From Nemania diffusa (taxonomy: Eukaryota; Ascomycota; Sordariomycetes; Xylariales; Xylariaceae): 64,000 nt of DNA. The notes beneath the pieces are model-generated. The model saw only the letters and a program-made list of their open reading frames with translations, had not been told where the DNA came from and searched no databases. The translations under genes and the position numbers were made by a program. The stretch is from assembly GCA_038501195.1 (NCBI GenBank), contig JBBPUQ010000003.1, positions 3,440,501 through 3,504,500 of the forward strand, in the 5' to 3' direction. Positions within the stretch are counted from its first letter, which is position 1, and each line of letters starts with the position of its first letter. Shown here piece after piece: positions 32,658 to 44,685 of the stretch.

Positions 32658-34403
32658 CTATGGGCTTGCCCAACCACCAGCCACGTCAACCCATTCAGCC
32701 AGACAGGACCCTTCCTTGCCTTCGACATCTACGATATCGGTGTCACAACGGCAGCGACACCCGACGCCGTTTTCTTTCTCCTCATCCCATTGCTCCCAGT
32801 ACTCGTCCTCTTCGATACGATACTTCTCATCAAGAGTCGTAGTCTCGAGGTAGGGCGTCCGGGGCAATTGTCGAGCGGGAGCATTGGATGGACAGTGTTG
32901 AATGGTGGTGTGTCGGTAGCCAAAATCGCGGAAATAGTGGATATCCCGAGGAGCCAGCAAGACACCTGCAGCGAGGGAATGAATAGGGGCGTCACCCCAC
33001 TATATAGCCGGTTAGCTAAGGAGATATTAGAAGCCAATTTGATGGGACGTACTCTTTCCATCCAAAAACCTCCACTACGGTCCATCATCTGAAAGAAATC
33101 CTCGTATGGTTTGCTTCGGAACCAGTCAAGTCTGGCGATTTCAAAGTTCGACCAAAAATGACACATGTTGTAATTCTCGCCGTCCATAGCTTCGGGGTCA
33201 ATTTCGGGTAGGCCACGTCCAGGCTCAGCTCGCAGAATCTCTTCAGGCAGAGGTGGCTTGTAGTTGGGATCGTCTTCGGGACGGACTGGTTTCTCCCTGG
33301 GCTCAACAAACATTTCCCACAGACCCTGTGAAGTGATGTTGTTGATGCGCTTGTAGGCAGATGCGTAGCGGAAGATATTAGGGACGGTTTCCCGAAGTTC
33401 TTTGACAGCAATGGTGAAACCGTACGTCTTGTTGCTTTCAATCATCTTTAGGAAGGGATCACTTGAATATGGTTAGCAACCGAGGAGAACATATCTGTGC
33501 TGATCAAACATACTAAGTGATATCGCAGAAGTACTTGATCTCGGGCTCCAACCGCCAGTACCATTCGTATTTTGCAAGAAGAGGGTGCTTGTAAAAGAAC
33601 CTGCCACCATGTTAGTAAGGACTCGTAGATATGGGGACAGTCAATATATACCCTGAATAAAAGCGGCACATAGCATGGTAGCTCTCTAGGCCACCATACA
33701 TGACAGCAGCATCTCCTTGTTTAGCAATGCCCTCTTTTGCAACTTTAGGATCAATCCAGTCTGGATAGCCCCACATCTCAGGGCCAACTTTACCAAACTC
33801 GACGGACGCCGAAGTATAGTTGCGAACGGTGTCTTTGAAAGTCTGGTTGAAATCCCCGTCATTTAGGAAGACATATGGATAATGATACCATCGATTGAAA
33901 TGACGCTCGATAGACTTGATTGATTGGATAACGCCATCTAATTCCTTATTTCGTGCAAGCACCACGAAGGCGGCATTGGCCCGTGGTTTCGAGGTGTCGG
34001 GTTCAAGGCAGCCAGTTACAAAGACTTTGTCGTGGTCTTCGCTAATTTTTCTATTGATCACACCATATTAGCGAATCTGGCAACGGAAACAGTGTTGAAA
34101 TAGGCCATGGTCATACCGGATAGCTGGCGGAGAGCCAGCGGGGATTAATATCCTCCCAGGAGAGCTTGGGTGCCTCACAAACAGCACCAATATGAGTATT
34201 AGGACAATGCATGGGAAGAGTACGACGACACCCAAAGGCACCGAGATACTCGAGTTGCCCCTTAGCCGGAGTGGTCTGCGCAAGAAAGCGAGACGTGAAC
34301 GGAGCTGATTCCGACGGCCATTCCTTTTCTCATCGATGGTAGGCAACGGCGTGGGGCCTATTGCCAACGGCACGCGGCGATACGCGCGCTTTATGATATC
34401 CAT
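32658..34403 (-). CDS. Alpha-1,2-mannosyltransferase of the KRE2/KTR family (GT15)
   Basis: Five exons (34403-34117, 34050-33652, 33600-33514, 33461-33053, 32999-32658) join to 507 residues. It is a type II membrane protein: a basic cytosolic N-terminus of about 50 residues, then one membrane segment SVPLGVVVLFPCIVLILILV (about 54-75). The lumenal GT15 domain has ERHFNRWYHYPYVFLNDGDF, GPEMWGYPDWID and the catalytic block WYWRLEPEIKYFCDITYDPF. Next comes the segment MCHFWSNFEIARLDWFRS, conserved across the family. The end has DEYWEQWDEEKENGVGCRCR, followed by a short tail. These Golgi enzymes use GDP-mannose and Mn2+ to extend O-linked and N-linked mannans on cell wall proteins. Which paralogue (KTR1, KTR4 or other) is not resolved. 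Confidence 0.92.
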
Positions 34404-37209
34404 GACGGATTTGACAGATATATTGGGATCCGAAAGCCCCTGGATGAGCGAGTTTACGCACGCACGGCGCGCTTAGTAGTGGGGATTATGCGATGCTCAA
34501 TTACGATATTGTTGTAGGTTTGAGAGACCAATATAAGCTCCAGCGAAACGGGCCACCATTCACGATTGACCCAACGATGATGATAACAAAGCTGATTATG
34601 AGGATGGATCTAGGCCCGGTGACTGCATGCGAATGGCGGATGGCGAAAAAAAAGGGAAGCGTATACTCCAACCCCAAACAGTCAAGCAATGGCACGAAAC
34701 TCAGCCGTGCCTTTTATCTATCCGTAACGACTTCCTCGAAAGATATGACGGGGGCAACGTGCAAATGCGTGTTCTAGCGTGACTATCGTGAAATCGAGGG
34801 AGTAACGAGCGACTAGGGAAGGTCCCTGGATGCAGTGATGATTGGTGGGCGCGGCAGAGACAGCGAGTGAGAGGCGATGCAAGACGGTTGTCGGACACGC
34901 GCTGGCTGCTGTGCTCTGGTTTGACGATGACGGCAGTCGTGTCAAGCGATTGGGGTAGTGACGATCTGCTCAGCTACCGGCCGCCAAGTGCTTCATCTGA
35001 AGCCGGTCGCAGAGACCAGACCAAAAAGCGGCGATCTACACTGCCGCCCAGCTCGGTGCTCGGTGATGATGGAGATGTAGATGGAATCGGATTAAGGGGG
35101 GAGACGGCAGGGCACCGGGAGGAGGTGAAGGGACAGAAGTTGATGGAATGAGAGATAGACAAATATGGGGGATCGTGGATGGATGATATGACGGGAATAA
35201 GGAAAAGGGCGAAACACGTTTGTCGGAGCAGATAAGATTTTCGGTGCTGGCACTGTCGGTTTTTCTGGTTAGGCGGCGCAGCGATAACATTTCAGCCATG
35301 TTAGCTTTTCGCAGCGAGTTGCCCGCTATGGCTTAACAGCAGGTACCTACAGCGCGCCCTGCGCTAGAAGGAATAGGGGGAAGGTCCAGAAGAGTCGGCC
35401 CACTTATAACTCTCTGATTTCCCCTATAATTACAGAATACTTGGAGGACAGATAGAGCTGGCTGAGGCCCAGCCAATCAACCTGAGCTGAAATACGAGCC
35501 TAGTGGCGCATGTTTGGGGATTGCATCGACGCGTTAGGTATTGTAATTTGCGTCTACGCAGGTACTGATTAGCTATATACGGTATAGCTTAGACCGACGA
35601 TCCACCCTAAAAATAGCAGACGGTGGCAGATTATGCCTGTGCACATATTAGCATAGCCTACAGAGTGCAGAACACACTGGGGTATGCTTTCATGCGTAGG
35701 TACACGAATCGTAAAGCACACCTTCTATCCACAGGCTGGTATGACAGGGCTGAACTTAAATATTAAGTCTGAGTAAGTAGGTAATCTAGTATTGCGTTTC
35801 ACTGGTCCGTTTCTAGTAATAGTGTTTATTCGCCTCAAAACTCAATTCTCTCTGTGCAATCAACCAGGCTCGATAGAGTTGAGACGAACTACTTTTAGGC
35901 ATAATCTTGCTAATGTTGAGGTTGCCACGATTGAGACTTTCCACCTCTATATCTATATCGCTGGTACAATATAGATAGCTACCTGCTTGCCCAAATATCA
36001 GATGGGCAGATTGAGGGCTTTCGCATAGGATTGAGAGTGATGCGCTCTATTATGTTGTGAGGTCGAGACAAGTTTACTAAACTCGAGTCTAACAAGCGTA
36101 TCTAGCGCCTGGTGAGTGGGTGATGATAGAACTATGTCTTGCGAAAACCCCATAACTTTTTAACACGGTACAACGCAGACAGTCTATGATCGCCACGTGG
36201 ATAATGAGCATGATTACATGCTTGAAGATGGGTTTCCTGGATTCTTTTAAATGTAAATCTATTTTCCAGGTTTCTGGTTTAGAAACTGGTTTCAACATCA
36301 AGTTATAGTCATGTTTTTTAGCATGTACTATATTGTGACGACTCCTTAACTACACTACTGGGGTTAGATGGTATGAGCCTTGGAAGTCTTTTACGCCACA
36401 CTCTAGTGCAATTCATAGTCCGACATGATACTCTCATCAAGGATGCAATGCTTCAATACCGTGTAATAGTTTTGGGGGGCTTCACGGGATAATAACTAGC
36501 AGACTAATCCACCTATTATCCTTCCCCAATTCATATAAGAAACTGGCTGGATATCACGTGAATATTCTTTAGAACGAACCCCAACTCAATCAAATCGCTT
36601 CGTTGGGTAGAGTATGGGTAGTTCATCTCATCTCGTGATATGGGTGACATCTGCCGGCGAGAGCTGCGTTTCATGGCAACCCACCACTTTTCCCGCCTAA
36701 TTAGAATTAATCTAATAGTTTCCCTCCGCGGATAAGAATAACAACCCATCGTGCCTCATTCTGCAATATGACCCCTATCTATCGTTCCCGAAATGGACAC
36801 TGTCCAATCTCGTCGCAGAGGGCTAAGTGAAGAAGATGGTTATGCCGCTGGAATCCCCTGCGCGATGATAACGTCGCATTCACACGGATGCGGCGACTGG
36901 CGCTGACGTACGATATTTCATATATTGCCTCGTTGTCATATGTTAGGGTAGGACCAAGCACCCGGTTTAAGGCTTGCCTCCGTTATCTAGTTGGCCGAGT
37001 ATAGATAGGCATTGGGTTGCATTGCTCAAGGTGAGTTCTGCCATTTGATAGAGGGGAATAGTATATATTAGGTCGAGTTTCTCCTCGGCCAACGTCACCT
37101 TAATATGAGAGATTTGACTTTTGCAAAGGGGTAGCAGTTGAATCCTTACTTCTATCTCATCGAAAGGGGCGATAAGAATACACACGGTTAACGACAGAGA
37201 CATACTAAG
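34404..37209. other. 2.8-kb intergenic region, no gene supported
   Basis: Divergent spacer between the mannosyltransferase and the sorbosone dehydrogenase-like gene. The first ~900 bp has mixed composition and probably holds the promoter and leader of the mannosyltransferase. Beyond 35340 it is AT-rich with short frames on both strands. I see no RNA gene or conserved coding block. Confidence 0.5.
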
Positions 37210-38645
37210 ATGCATTGGATCTTTTCAGCGGTGGCTGGAGCGGCCCTCACTGGCACTGGTATGTATACTCCTATTTTCCTGTAGATAATGATTACTAACG
37301 TTACCCTGCAGTTCTGTCACAGACCACTCCCCCCTTCCCAACCTCATGCACCGGTGTGGCCGCAGCGAGATACCCGTACACGGTCGACTCGGCATGGCAA
37401 ATCACAAAAATCGCCAGTGGCCTACGTCAGCCACGGAGCATCCTGTTTGATCCGTTAGGAAATATGTTAGTGCTTCAGGCTACCTCGGGCCTGTCGGTGC
37501 ACACATTTGGGGCCGACGGCTGCATTAACAGCACGAAGACCATCATCTCGAACTCGGGGCTCAACCACGGCCTGGGCCTCACCCCGGATGGCAAGACGTT
37601 ATACGTCAGCTCAGCCACCCAAGTATGGTCGTGGTCCTACGATGCTGCAACCCGCGCGGCGACCAACCAGAAGACGGTGATCACGGGTATTAGCCAAGGC
37701 GTGCACTCCACGCGAACTATCGCCATCTCGCCAAAGAACCCGAACATTATCCTGGTCGCTACAGGCTCTAATGCTAACTGGGACTATGCCGCTGGAAGCC
37801 CGGCGACTGGTCGTGCATGCGTTAAGTCTTTCGACATGAGCAAGGCCCCTGCGAATGGATATACCTACAACACGCAAGGGACAATGGTTGCTTATGGCGT
37901 GCGTAACGAGGTGGCACTCGCGTTTGATCCCAATGGCCATGCATGGGGTGCCGAGAATAGCGGTGATGACTTCAGGAGGACGGTCAACGGGCAAGCGGTT
38001 GATGTGCACATCGACAACCCAGCCGAGGAGTTGAACTATTGTGAGCTGCTGCTTTGTTTCGTCAACCTGGTCTATTAAGCTCAAAAACTGACATGATCAT
38101 CACTAGTTGGCGACCCAGAAAGTCCACGCACACCAAACTGGTACGGCTACCCGACATGCTTCACCGTCTGGGAGCCGTCTCTATTCAAAGACACAACAAC
38201 GCTCAAGACAGGATCGCAATTCGTCGTATCGCCTAACGCAACATTCAACGACGCGTCATGCAACGGCGTCTCGAACCCACCGCGGCTGAGTTTCCCTGCA
38301 CACACAGCACCTATCGGCAGCGTGTTCGACAAGAACGCGACGAATCTGTACATCACGTTCCACGGATCGTGGGACCGACAGCCCGCAGCGGGATACTTCG
38401 TAGCCGAGGTGCCATTCACCAAGACGGCCGACGGTCTCTACGACCCCGTTTCGGCAGCGGACTCCAAGACGGGCTATAAGACTGTCTTGTCGGCGACGAC
38501 CCCGGGGTCCTGCAATTCGCCGTCGCTGACTCAGAGCACATGCTGGAGACTGGCGGGCGTGAGCTGGGATAACGAGGGTCAGAGACTCTTCGTCAGTAGT
38601 GATAACCAGGCCGATGGTGAGATCTTTGTCTTGCGGAAGAAATAA
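37210..38645 (+). CDS. Secreted PQQ-dependent sugar dehydrogenase-like protein (sorbosone dehydrogenase family, AA12-like)
   Basis: Three exons (37210-37258, 37312-38040, 38107-38645) give 438 residues. The N-terminus MHWIFSAVAGAALTGTVLSQ is a signal peptide. The rest is a six-bladed propeller of the glucose/sorbosone dehydrogenase type: GLRQPRSILFDPLGNMLVLQ, LNHGLGLTPDGKTLYVSSAT, GVRNEVALAFDPNGHAWGAE, then YITFHGSWDRQPAAGY and SWDNEGQRLFVSSDNQADGE at the end. The GSWDR and R/N-rich blade loops match the PQQ-binding face of fungal AA12 oxidoreductases, which oxidise sugars extracellularly. No cytochrome b or carbohydrate-binding domain is fused, unlike the longer basidiomycete enzymes. It is probably catalytic; the substrate is unknown. 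Confidence 0.87.
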
Positions 38646-39173
38646 GCGTCATCATGGAGACGTAGAATAGGCAGTAGGATCCATGGCGTTTATAGATCGC
38701 TATTTGCTCGATGAGGAGAACATTCGATCTTAACTCGAGAGGTTGCTACTTTCAGAATAAATCACCAGAAGACTTAAGTGCTCAAGTGTAACATGATGTT
38801 ATATAACCAAAATAAGGGGTAGATTAGGTAGTTTTCTATGTAGTGAACTGGGTGAGCTTGAGCCGGCTGGCAGCAACAACTAAGCTGGAGACGCTAGTGA
38901 AAGTGGGCCCAAAATTCCATCTAAGAATACCTAACTTACACCTTAAGTCTTAAGAGCTAGTATTGGACGTCATGCCAATGGCCCTTTCGCGTTATAGTAG
39001 ACAAAATATAATACTCTACAGGCAGTACTATCCTCATGACCGGAGCCCTCTTTTCCTCCCAGAGAAGGCTACGGGAGAAGTGCCCACCAAATCTACCATA
39101 TACTCTAGTATCCTCCCAGCTCAATCCACAGCTCTAAGACCGCCCACCCATCCACCCACCCAAACGACCGACG
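38646..39173. other. Short intergenic spacer
   Basis: Between the stop of the dehydrogenase-like gene and the DUF4604 start. The last 100 bp is C-rich (CCCACCCATCCACCCACC) and likely the downstream gene's promoter or leader. Confidence 0.45.
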
Positions 39174-39836
39174 ATGTCGCAGAAAATCACCCCTAAAAAC
39201 CTAACCTACGACAACTCCCTCCCACCCTTCCTCGCCCGCCTCCACGGCCAGCAGGCCGCCCGGAGCGGCCCCGACCCAATCCTCGCAGCGCAGCGCCGCC
39301 CCGGCCAGAAGCGCTCAGCATCAGAGGAAGCCGAGGACGCCCCCGTGATCGTAGACGAGGCCGGGAACGTCGTGACCCTCGAAGACGGGCTTCTCGAGGG
39401 GGCAGACGCCGGCAGTGATCAGAAGGATAACAAAGAACCAGGCGAGGGAAACAGCAGGGAAAAAGAGGGCTCGAGTAATAATGGCGGGGAGGGCGATCTC
39501 GCACCCGGCAATGAGAAGGAGAAGGTCGCAGCCATAGGCGCCTCCCGCAAACGCAAGGTCGGCCGCGTGATCGGCGACGACGGGGAGGACGGGACGAAGA
39601 GCAGGAAGAATAGCGACGACGCGGCGCGGATCGCGAAAGCTAGTGCGGACGTGCGCCGACTCCTTCACCAAGACGAAGACGACACTCCTCGCAGCCGGAA
39701 TAATAGCAATGCCATTTCCTCGGACGGCCACAAGTCGGCAAAAGCAGCAGACGACAAAAAGACGATCAAAAGCGCAAAGAAGAAAACCGCCAAGAAGATA
39801 AAGCTGAGCTTTGGGGACAACGATGATGGTGAATGA
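39174..39836 (+). CDS. DUF4604 protein (KIAA1143-like), nuclear, unknown function
   Basis: Single exon, 220 residues. The N-terminus MSQKITPKNLTYDNSLPPFL is the conserved block of the DUF4604 family, followed by ARLHGQQAA and, near residue 57, PVIVDEAGNV. The middle is acidic and Gly/Ser/Lys-rich. The C-terminus is very basic (KSAKKKTAKKIKLSFGD), resembling a nuclear localisation signal. The family is widespread in eukaryotes with no established role. Start ATG 39174 is supported by the conserved N-terminus immediately after it. GC content is higher than in the surrounding spacers. Confidence 0.85.
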   Translation: MSQKITPKNLTYDNSLPPFLARLHGQQAARSGPDPILAAQRRPGQKRSASEEAEDAPVIVDEAGNVVTLEDGLLEGADAGSDQKDNKEPGEGNSREKEGSSNNGGEGDLAPGNEKEKVAAIGASRKRKVGRVIGDDGEDGTKSRKNSDDAARIAKASADVRRLLHQDEDDTPRSRNNSNAISSDGHKSAKAADDKKTIKSAKKKTAKKIKLSFGDNDDGE

Positions 39837-40752
39837 ATGTCGTTCAGCTACTTAATCACCCTCATGAATCGCACACTATGACCTCGAAACCCCCTAATAA
39901 ACTAGCATCCGTGCCTCAAGAAGAGGAAGATTCCCGTTCTCCGCAAGGCTTACTCTAGCCAAGGAAGACCACGAGGTTACGATACCAGCGAGCCGAGACA
40001 CCCCCCACACAACCCAACATGCAACGACACGCCGCTCCACTGCATGGAAGTTGACACAAGCCACCAAAGCTTCGTGTTGCTAAGGAGGACGCGGAGAAGA
40101 GGCAGCTGTTCTCCCAAACCGGGCCACAACAGCAGAACGGCCGTAGCTGAAGGCGGTGGGTGTTGGACAACACATCAACGATCTAGACCCCGAAGGCCGA
40201 GCCAGTCGTCCAGGTCTCTAGTACCACAAGGGTCAGGCAATGCTTTTGTATACTCGGCTTGAGCAATTGCAAAGCAGGCTACGGACAGACCGCCGGCAGG
40301 CCGCAGACGTCTAGGTAGACGTGCTTGATCTACGTGGTAATACTCACCACGCTTGAACAGAAATGCCGTCCTAGGACGAATGTTGTGCACCCGCACGATT
40401 CGCTTTTAGTTCTATAATACCGTAGTATATTAAGCTATGTACAATGCTATTATTACGTCCTCTCCTAAAGTGACTCGCTGTTAAGTGACTAATCTCGTCA
40501 TGTTAGACCCCGAATAAAGCCGGGGTAGGTATATGACTCGCACAAGACACCTGCCGCTTCTGCAGGATGCCAAATATAATATTACGTAAACTGGTCTTTC
40601 CACAGAAAATTGCCCTTCTCTTAATCGACCTATCCCAACAACGCCTTGTAGATGCAGTTTCATCGTTTCACCCTTCGTTTTTGATCAAACAGATTTTGGT
40701 TCATCTTTCAGCCCAGAGGGCCCATCGTAGAAGATTCTTGAACCCGGGAGCT
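39837..40752. other. Convergent spacer between the DUF4604 gene and CHS7
   Basis: 900 bp with 3' UTRs of two converging genes. Frames on either strand lack coding features. Nothing further is seen. Confidence 0.5.
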
Positions 40753-41877
40753 CTAGTAGCGGGACGCTCGGTTGGGGGAGTATGAGTGGTCATAAGTACT
40801 TGATCGTCCGTATGAATCGTCAGCGTATATCGTGTTGCGTCGGTCCTCTTCTGGCAGCAGCTCCTTGACTTCCCAGTTGTTCATCCGTGTTCCAACAGAG
40901 AACTCGAGGTCCTCTTTTGTAATGGAATCCCAGTACTGAAAAAAAGAAATTAGTATTTTTAGCATTTGAAGAATTTCAAAGGGACAACATACCTTGTAAA
41001 TCATCATAACTGCGAGCAAATTGCCGACAGTTGCAAAAAGAAGGCCGTCAACGTAATGACTAGTGCTATTGCAGATAGTTGAGCTGACGGCGTAGAGCAA
41101 AACTTGTCCCACAACAAAAAAGAAGACACCGAAGGCGATGTGACCAAGGGGCCACTGGTCCTCTAAAGTCCGGACTACTAGCAAAACCTGCAGGGCAACG
41201 TATATCACGAGCTGAATGCCGTTCAACAGGTAGAGAACTGCAAATAACCCCACGGTGTTGGTCGGACTCAGTCCAGCCCAGGACTTGAAGGTAGCCAGAG
41301 CAACGAGGAATGTGATCAGCCAGGCGACAGCGGAACAAAGCCGTAGCATCCAAAGCGACACCGGCGTACCATCTTCGTACAGCTGAAACCCGACAAAACC
41401 ATTGATTAGAAGGCAGGTGACCAGAGCAGATGATAAACCCGCCTGTACGGCAACGAAGTACGGATACGGTTCGGAGCCGACAGGAACGACACCAGCGTCT
41501 ATAATGAGAGAGAAGATGGTTAGGATTAAGAATAAATAGAAGAACGTGAGGATCTCTTTGCGGCCTACAGATGAGAACGTTAGTTAGCGACACCATCTCA
41601 ATTTCTTCAGAGGTGCGGGTGTAAGAGCAGACTCACCAACAGCTGTAAACTTCCCCCGGATGTGCAGGATCATGACAACAGTCATGGCCAGTGCGATGAT
41701 GTGGAGAAAGCTAGAGGCGCCCTGGAATATAATGGTATTTGCAAGCTCGATATTTCGCGCGAAGCATTCCGTTTCAACGCCGACACTGCTAGTAACTGTG
41801 GTTATGGGGCCGACGGAAGCACACAACGGCAGCGGCGCCGTGTGGCAGATGTCGGTGAAGTCACCGAAGCCTCCCAT
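40753..41877 (-). CDS. CHS7: Chitin synthase export chaperone CHS7
   Basis: Three exons (41877-41637, 41564-40993, 40935-40753) give 331 residues, the family's standard size. The protein starts MGGFGDFTDICHTAPLPLC, the typical CHS7 N-terminus. At least six membrane segments are visible, including FLHIIALAMTVVMILHIRG, ILTFFYLFLILTIFSLIIDA, LCSAVAWLITFLVALATF and HIAFGVFFFVVGQVLLYAV. Signature blocks are GRKEILTFFYLFLIL, INGFVGFQLYEDGTPVSLW and YWDSITKEDLEFSVGTRMNN near the C-terminus. The second intron (57 nt, GTATGT...TTTCAG) is a multiple of three and stop-free, so reading through it would insert 19 residues between MMIYK and YWDS. Chs7 sits in the ER and is needed for export of chitin synthase III to the plasma membrane. 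Confidence 0.96.
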
Positions 41878-43934
41878 GTTGTCGCCTCTGGGAACGAGAG
41901 GATGTGGTGCAACAGAGCTCGGAGGCACTACGCAGCCTGAAGTGGTGTGTATGTGGTAAAGCGGTTGCAGCGGTGGGATCGGTTGGATCGGGGCGTTCCT
42001 TCGATCAAGCGGAGAACGAGGGTTCAATAAGATTCGGCACGGGTCGTGTCGAGTGTCTATATCGTAAGTCAAGTTGGGAAAAACGAAGGGCGATGGTGAT
42101 GCCGGTGGCTCGGTGTTTAGTCGAGACGGCGAGGTTGGGCGATATTACTAGTGGCTATTTTATGACATATGTCTCAGAACGAATGACTATGAAACCTATG
42201 CGATGAGTGGATGCGGTTATGCCATCTACACAGAATGGTATGGTGGGCTGGGAGCAGCAGCGAGGGGGTGGGTTGTCTCGTTGCTCTGCCAGAGACAGGC
42301 TGGGCGGCTTGGGCTGACGGGATGCTGGGACGGACAACCTTGGAAAATGGAGAAGTTGGCGATGCCTTGGTTGGCCCCTACGACACTTTGTTCCGGTTGC
42401 TGTGGAAAAGGGTCAAAAAGTGGGCCCACTGCTGGAGCGAGCTGCACGCTGCAAAGCCAGAAGGGGCAGGCAGACAGTGGTCGGTGCCTCGTATTCATTA
42501 GCTGGCACTATCCCGCTTTCAGACAGTTCCTGTTTCTAATAATGTTTAGCCTAAAACAGCAAATTATGCCGTTTTCTAACTTAATTGGGCAAATGAGACA
42601 ACATTAAAGATGCCAGAGAGGCCATAGTGTCACCTAATTACCCTTTTATCTGCACCATACTGTACCTAAATAAAACAGTGAGTGCTTTGTATTCTGCCAT
42701 TCCTTGACATTGAGAGGTGTAAATAAATTCAATTCAGGTGCTTCTAAGCCAGTTTTTCTGTTTGCCCCGCCCTATTTTCAGCTCTTTTTGCCTTTGTACG
42801 CGCTTCTAATGAGGTAGAGACGTGGAAACAATACAGATAGGCGACTTGTCATCAGTATTGGAGCCCACCCACCGACATTACCGTAATTAGCAAACTATCT
42901 CGCGCATATTTTAAAATGAAGAGCGTCGCTGTCTTCATCCAGAAGCAGTGCAAAGTTTGCTCAAACACGCCCGCTGAAACATAGTCGAGCAGATTACCTA
43001 AGTCAGAAGCCTAAGTTCAGAGACATGGCTTGAACATCGCTATGTGTCTAACTTTAGACGGAAGTAGACGGGTCTCAATCGTCACGGTCTTCGGAACATT
43101 TGTCGCAACTTTCATTTCTGCATTTCTAGCTCTTAAGAGTTTGACCCTCTTCGATTTTTGATTTTTTTTTGTCACTTCAAGATATCGATATAATAAGGAG
43201 CAAAACAGAAGACTATTTGATAGCAATAACCTCGACAAGAAATTTTAAGAGGTAGGTAACCAGTGCGGTTGGCGGGTCGATGAGCAAGGACGTTAGCAGA
43301 GAGCAAGGCGTAATAAATGGCAAGCCCCCTTTTCTTTTTCCTCGAGCCACGATAAATAAAAGCCCATCTCAACACCGCGCAAATACGTCTTGTGAGCACC
43401 AGTTTGTGTGAAGCTGGTCACCTGCCCTTTCGCATTTAAATAGCTCGCTACATGAATAATAGTAAATACTCACTGAGTCTCTTAGAGGTTGCAGGCGGCT
43501 CGCCATACCTAGGCTAGAATTGTGTCGAAGCGCAGTTCAACAAAGGGGTGTATGCCACAGCGTAAAACCAGGAAGCACGCGACCTTACCCCAAAGTTATA
43601 AAGTAAAAATCTTGAGGCCGCTCATTGGTATATCATGCCGGTTGTCGCATAGAGTCATGTTCGGGGTAAGCGCACTATTAAGTGCCGATCATCTCGATGA
43701 AGGTTTCGGTCTGATATCATGATGATGAGGGGTTCGAGGGCTACCCCAGATTTCTGGCGAATAGGGGTATCAGGTCTCGAGATATATGAAGCCTAGACAC
43801 TTCTATTTGGCTGCTACATCTACTCCTAAACATTGAGATCCATACTTAACAATCAAATAAGCTGCGAAACAAGACAATCCAACTGAAGAACAATACTCAA
43901 AAGAGGCTCAAAACTTAACAACAACGACAGAATC
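41878..43934. other. 2-kb upstream region of CHS7 and spacer
   Basis: The first ~600 bp upstream of CHS7 is GC-mixed and probably its long leader and promoter. From about 42500 it becomes AT-rich. No frame has coding features on either strand. Confidence 0.5.
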
Positions 43935-44318
43935 ATGTCTAAAGCATACCTCCTAGCTAAGGAGAAGTACCAGGCCGTCCTCGACGACGCCGGGCGCGGT
44001 GACTACTACTGTGAGTCTCGTCTAGAGCTACATCTCCTCCTATTTGCCATGCTTCTCGCGTCGTGTCACGAGCTAGCATCCCCAACATGAGGTCGATGCC
44101 GCCATTGCGCGATCCTGTCAGTACACTCATTTCTGCCAATAGGCCGAACGAACCGCGTCGGCGTGGGCCGCCACCCATCCTCAGGTGAATGTAATATGGC
44201 AAACAGGATTGAACACCTTGAGCGACGCCGCAGTAGCACTGGCTCTGCTGGGGCCCCGGCTGGAAGTCCCACAATGAGAGACAGGATTAGGGACTGGATG
44301 AATCGGCCTGCCTACTAG
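43935..44318 (+). CDS. Small two-exon gene, 69 residues, unknown function
   Basis: Exon 1 (43935-44010) encodes MSKAYLLAKEKYQAVLDDAG and RGDYY. Exon 2 (44185-44318) continues CECNMANRIEHLERRRSSTG and ends RDWMNRPAY before TAG. The donor is a perfect GTGAGT, the acceptor is CCTCAG, and both fit phase 1. The start has an A-rich context (AGAATCATG). The protein is soluble, helical and charged with no signal peptide or membrane segment. The dense helical KEKYQAVLDD and the basic RRR patch followed by Ser/Gly suggest a small regulatory or binding protein. I do not assign a family. The main support is that both halves are coding-like and join at canonical sites. Confidence 0.68.
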
Positions 44319-44685
44319 GATTGTTGGGTAGGAATATGAAGTCGCGTGAGAAAATTGCCTCCGTCGATGCGGGGTGGTACACAAAGGTTTGAGTGCAGAT
44401 TGATCGACCAACCTTTGCTATCTTCGTGTGTATTTTGGGTTATTCATGCTGGCGTGGATGTTGATGACATTAAATATGCATTAATAATATGGAACAAGCC
44501 TACAAATAAAGGGCACTGACAAGATTCACGTGTAAAATAAAAAGTATTATAATTAGTTGCTACAAAGACACGTGCTCTGCCTCGTATCCTCCATAGTCTC
44601 CTAATGAAATCATAGCGAGCAGCTATCGACTGTGCATATGCTCGCCCTCCCTTATTCTTATGCATTGTAAGGTATACATAGCATG
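44319..44685. other. Convergent spacer
   Basis: AT-rich 3' region between the small two-exon gene and the cysteine-rich membrane protein. Nothing specific is seen. Confidence 0.4.

Noticed and set aside
32619..33092. 157-codon plus-strand frame over the mannosyltransferase end
   Set aside because: Opposite-strand shadow of GT15 exons, which carry the family motifs.
37611..38084. 157-codon minus-strand frame
   Set aside because: Antisense to the PQQ-type dehydrogenase exon; no recognisable features.
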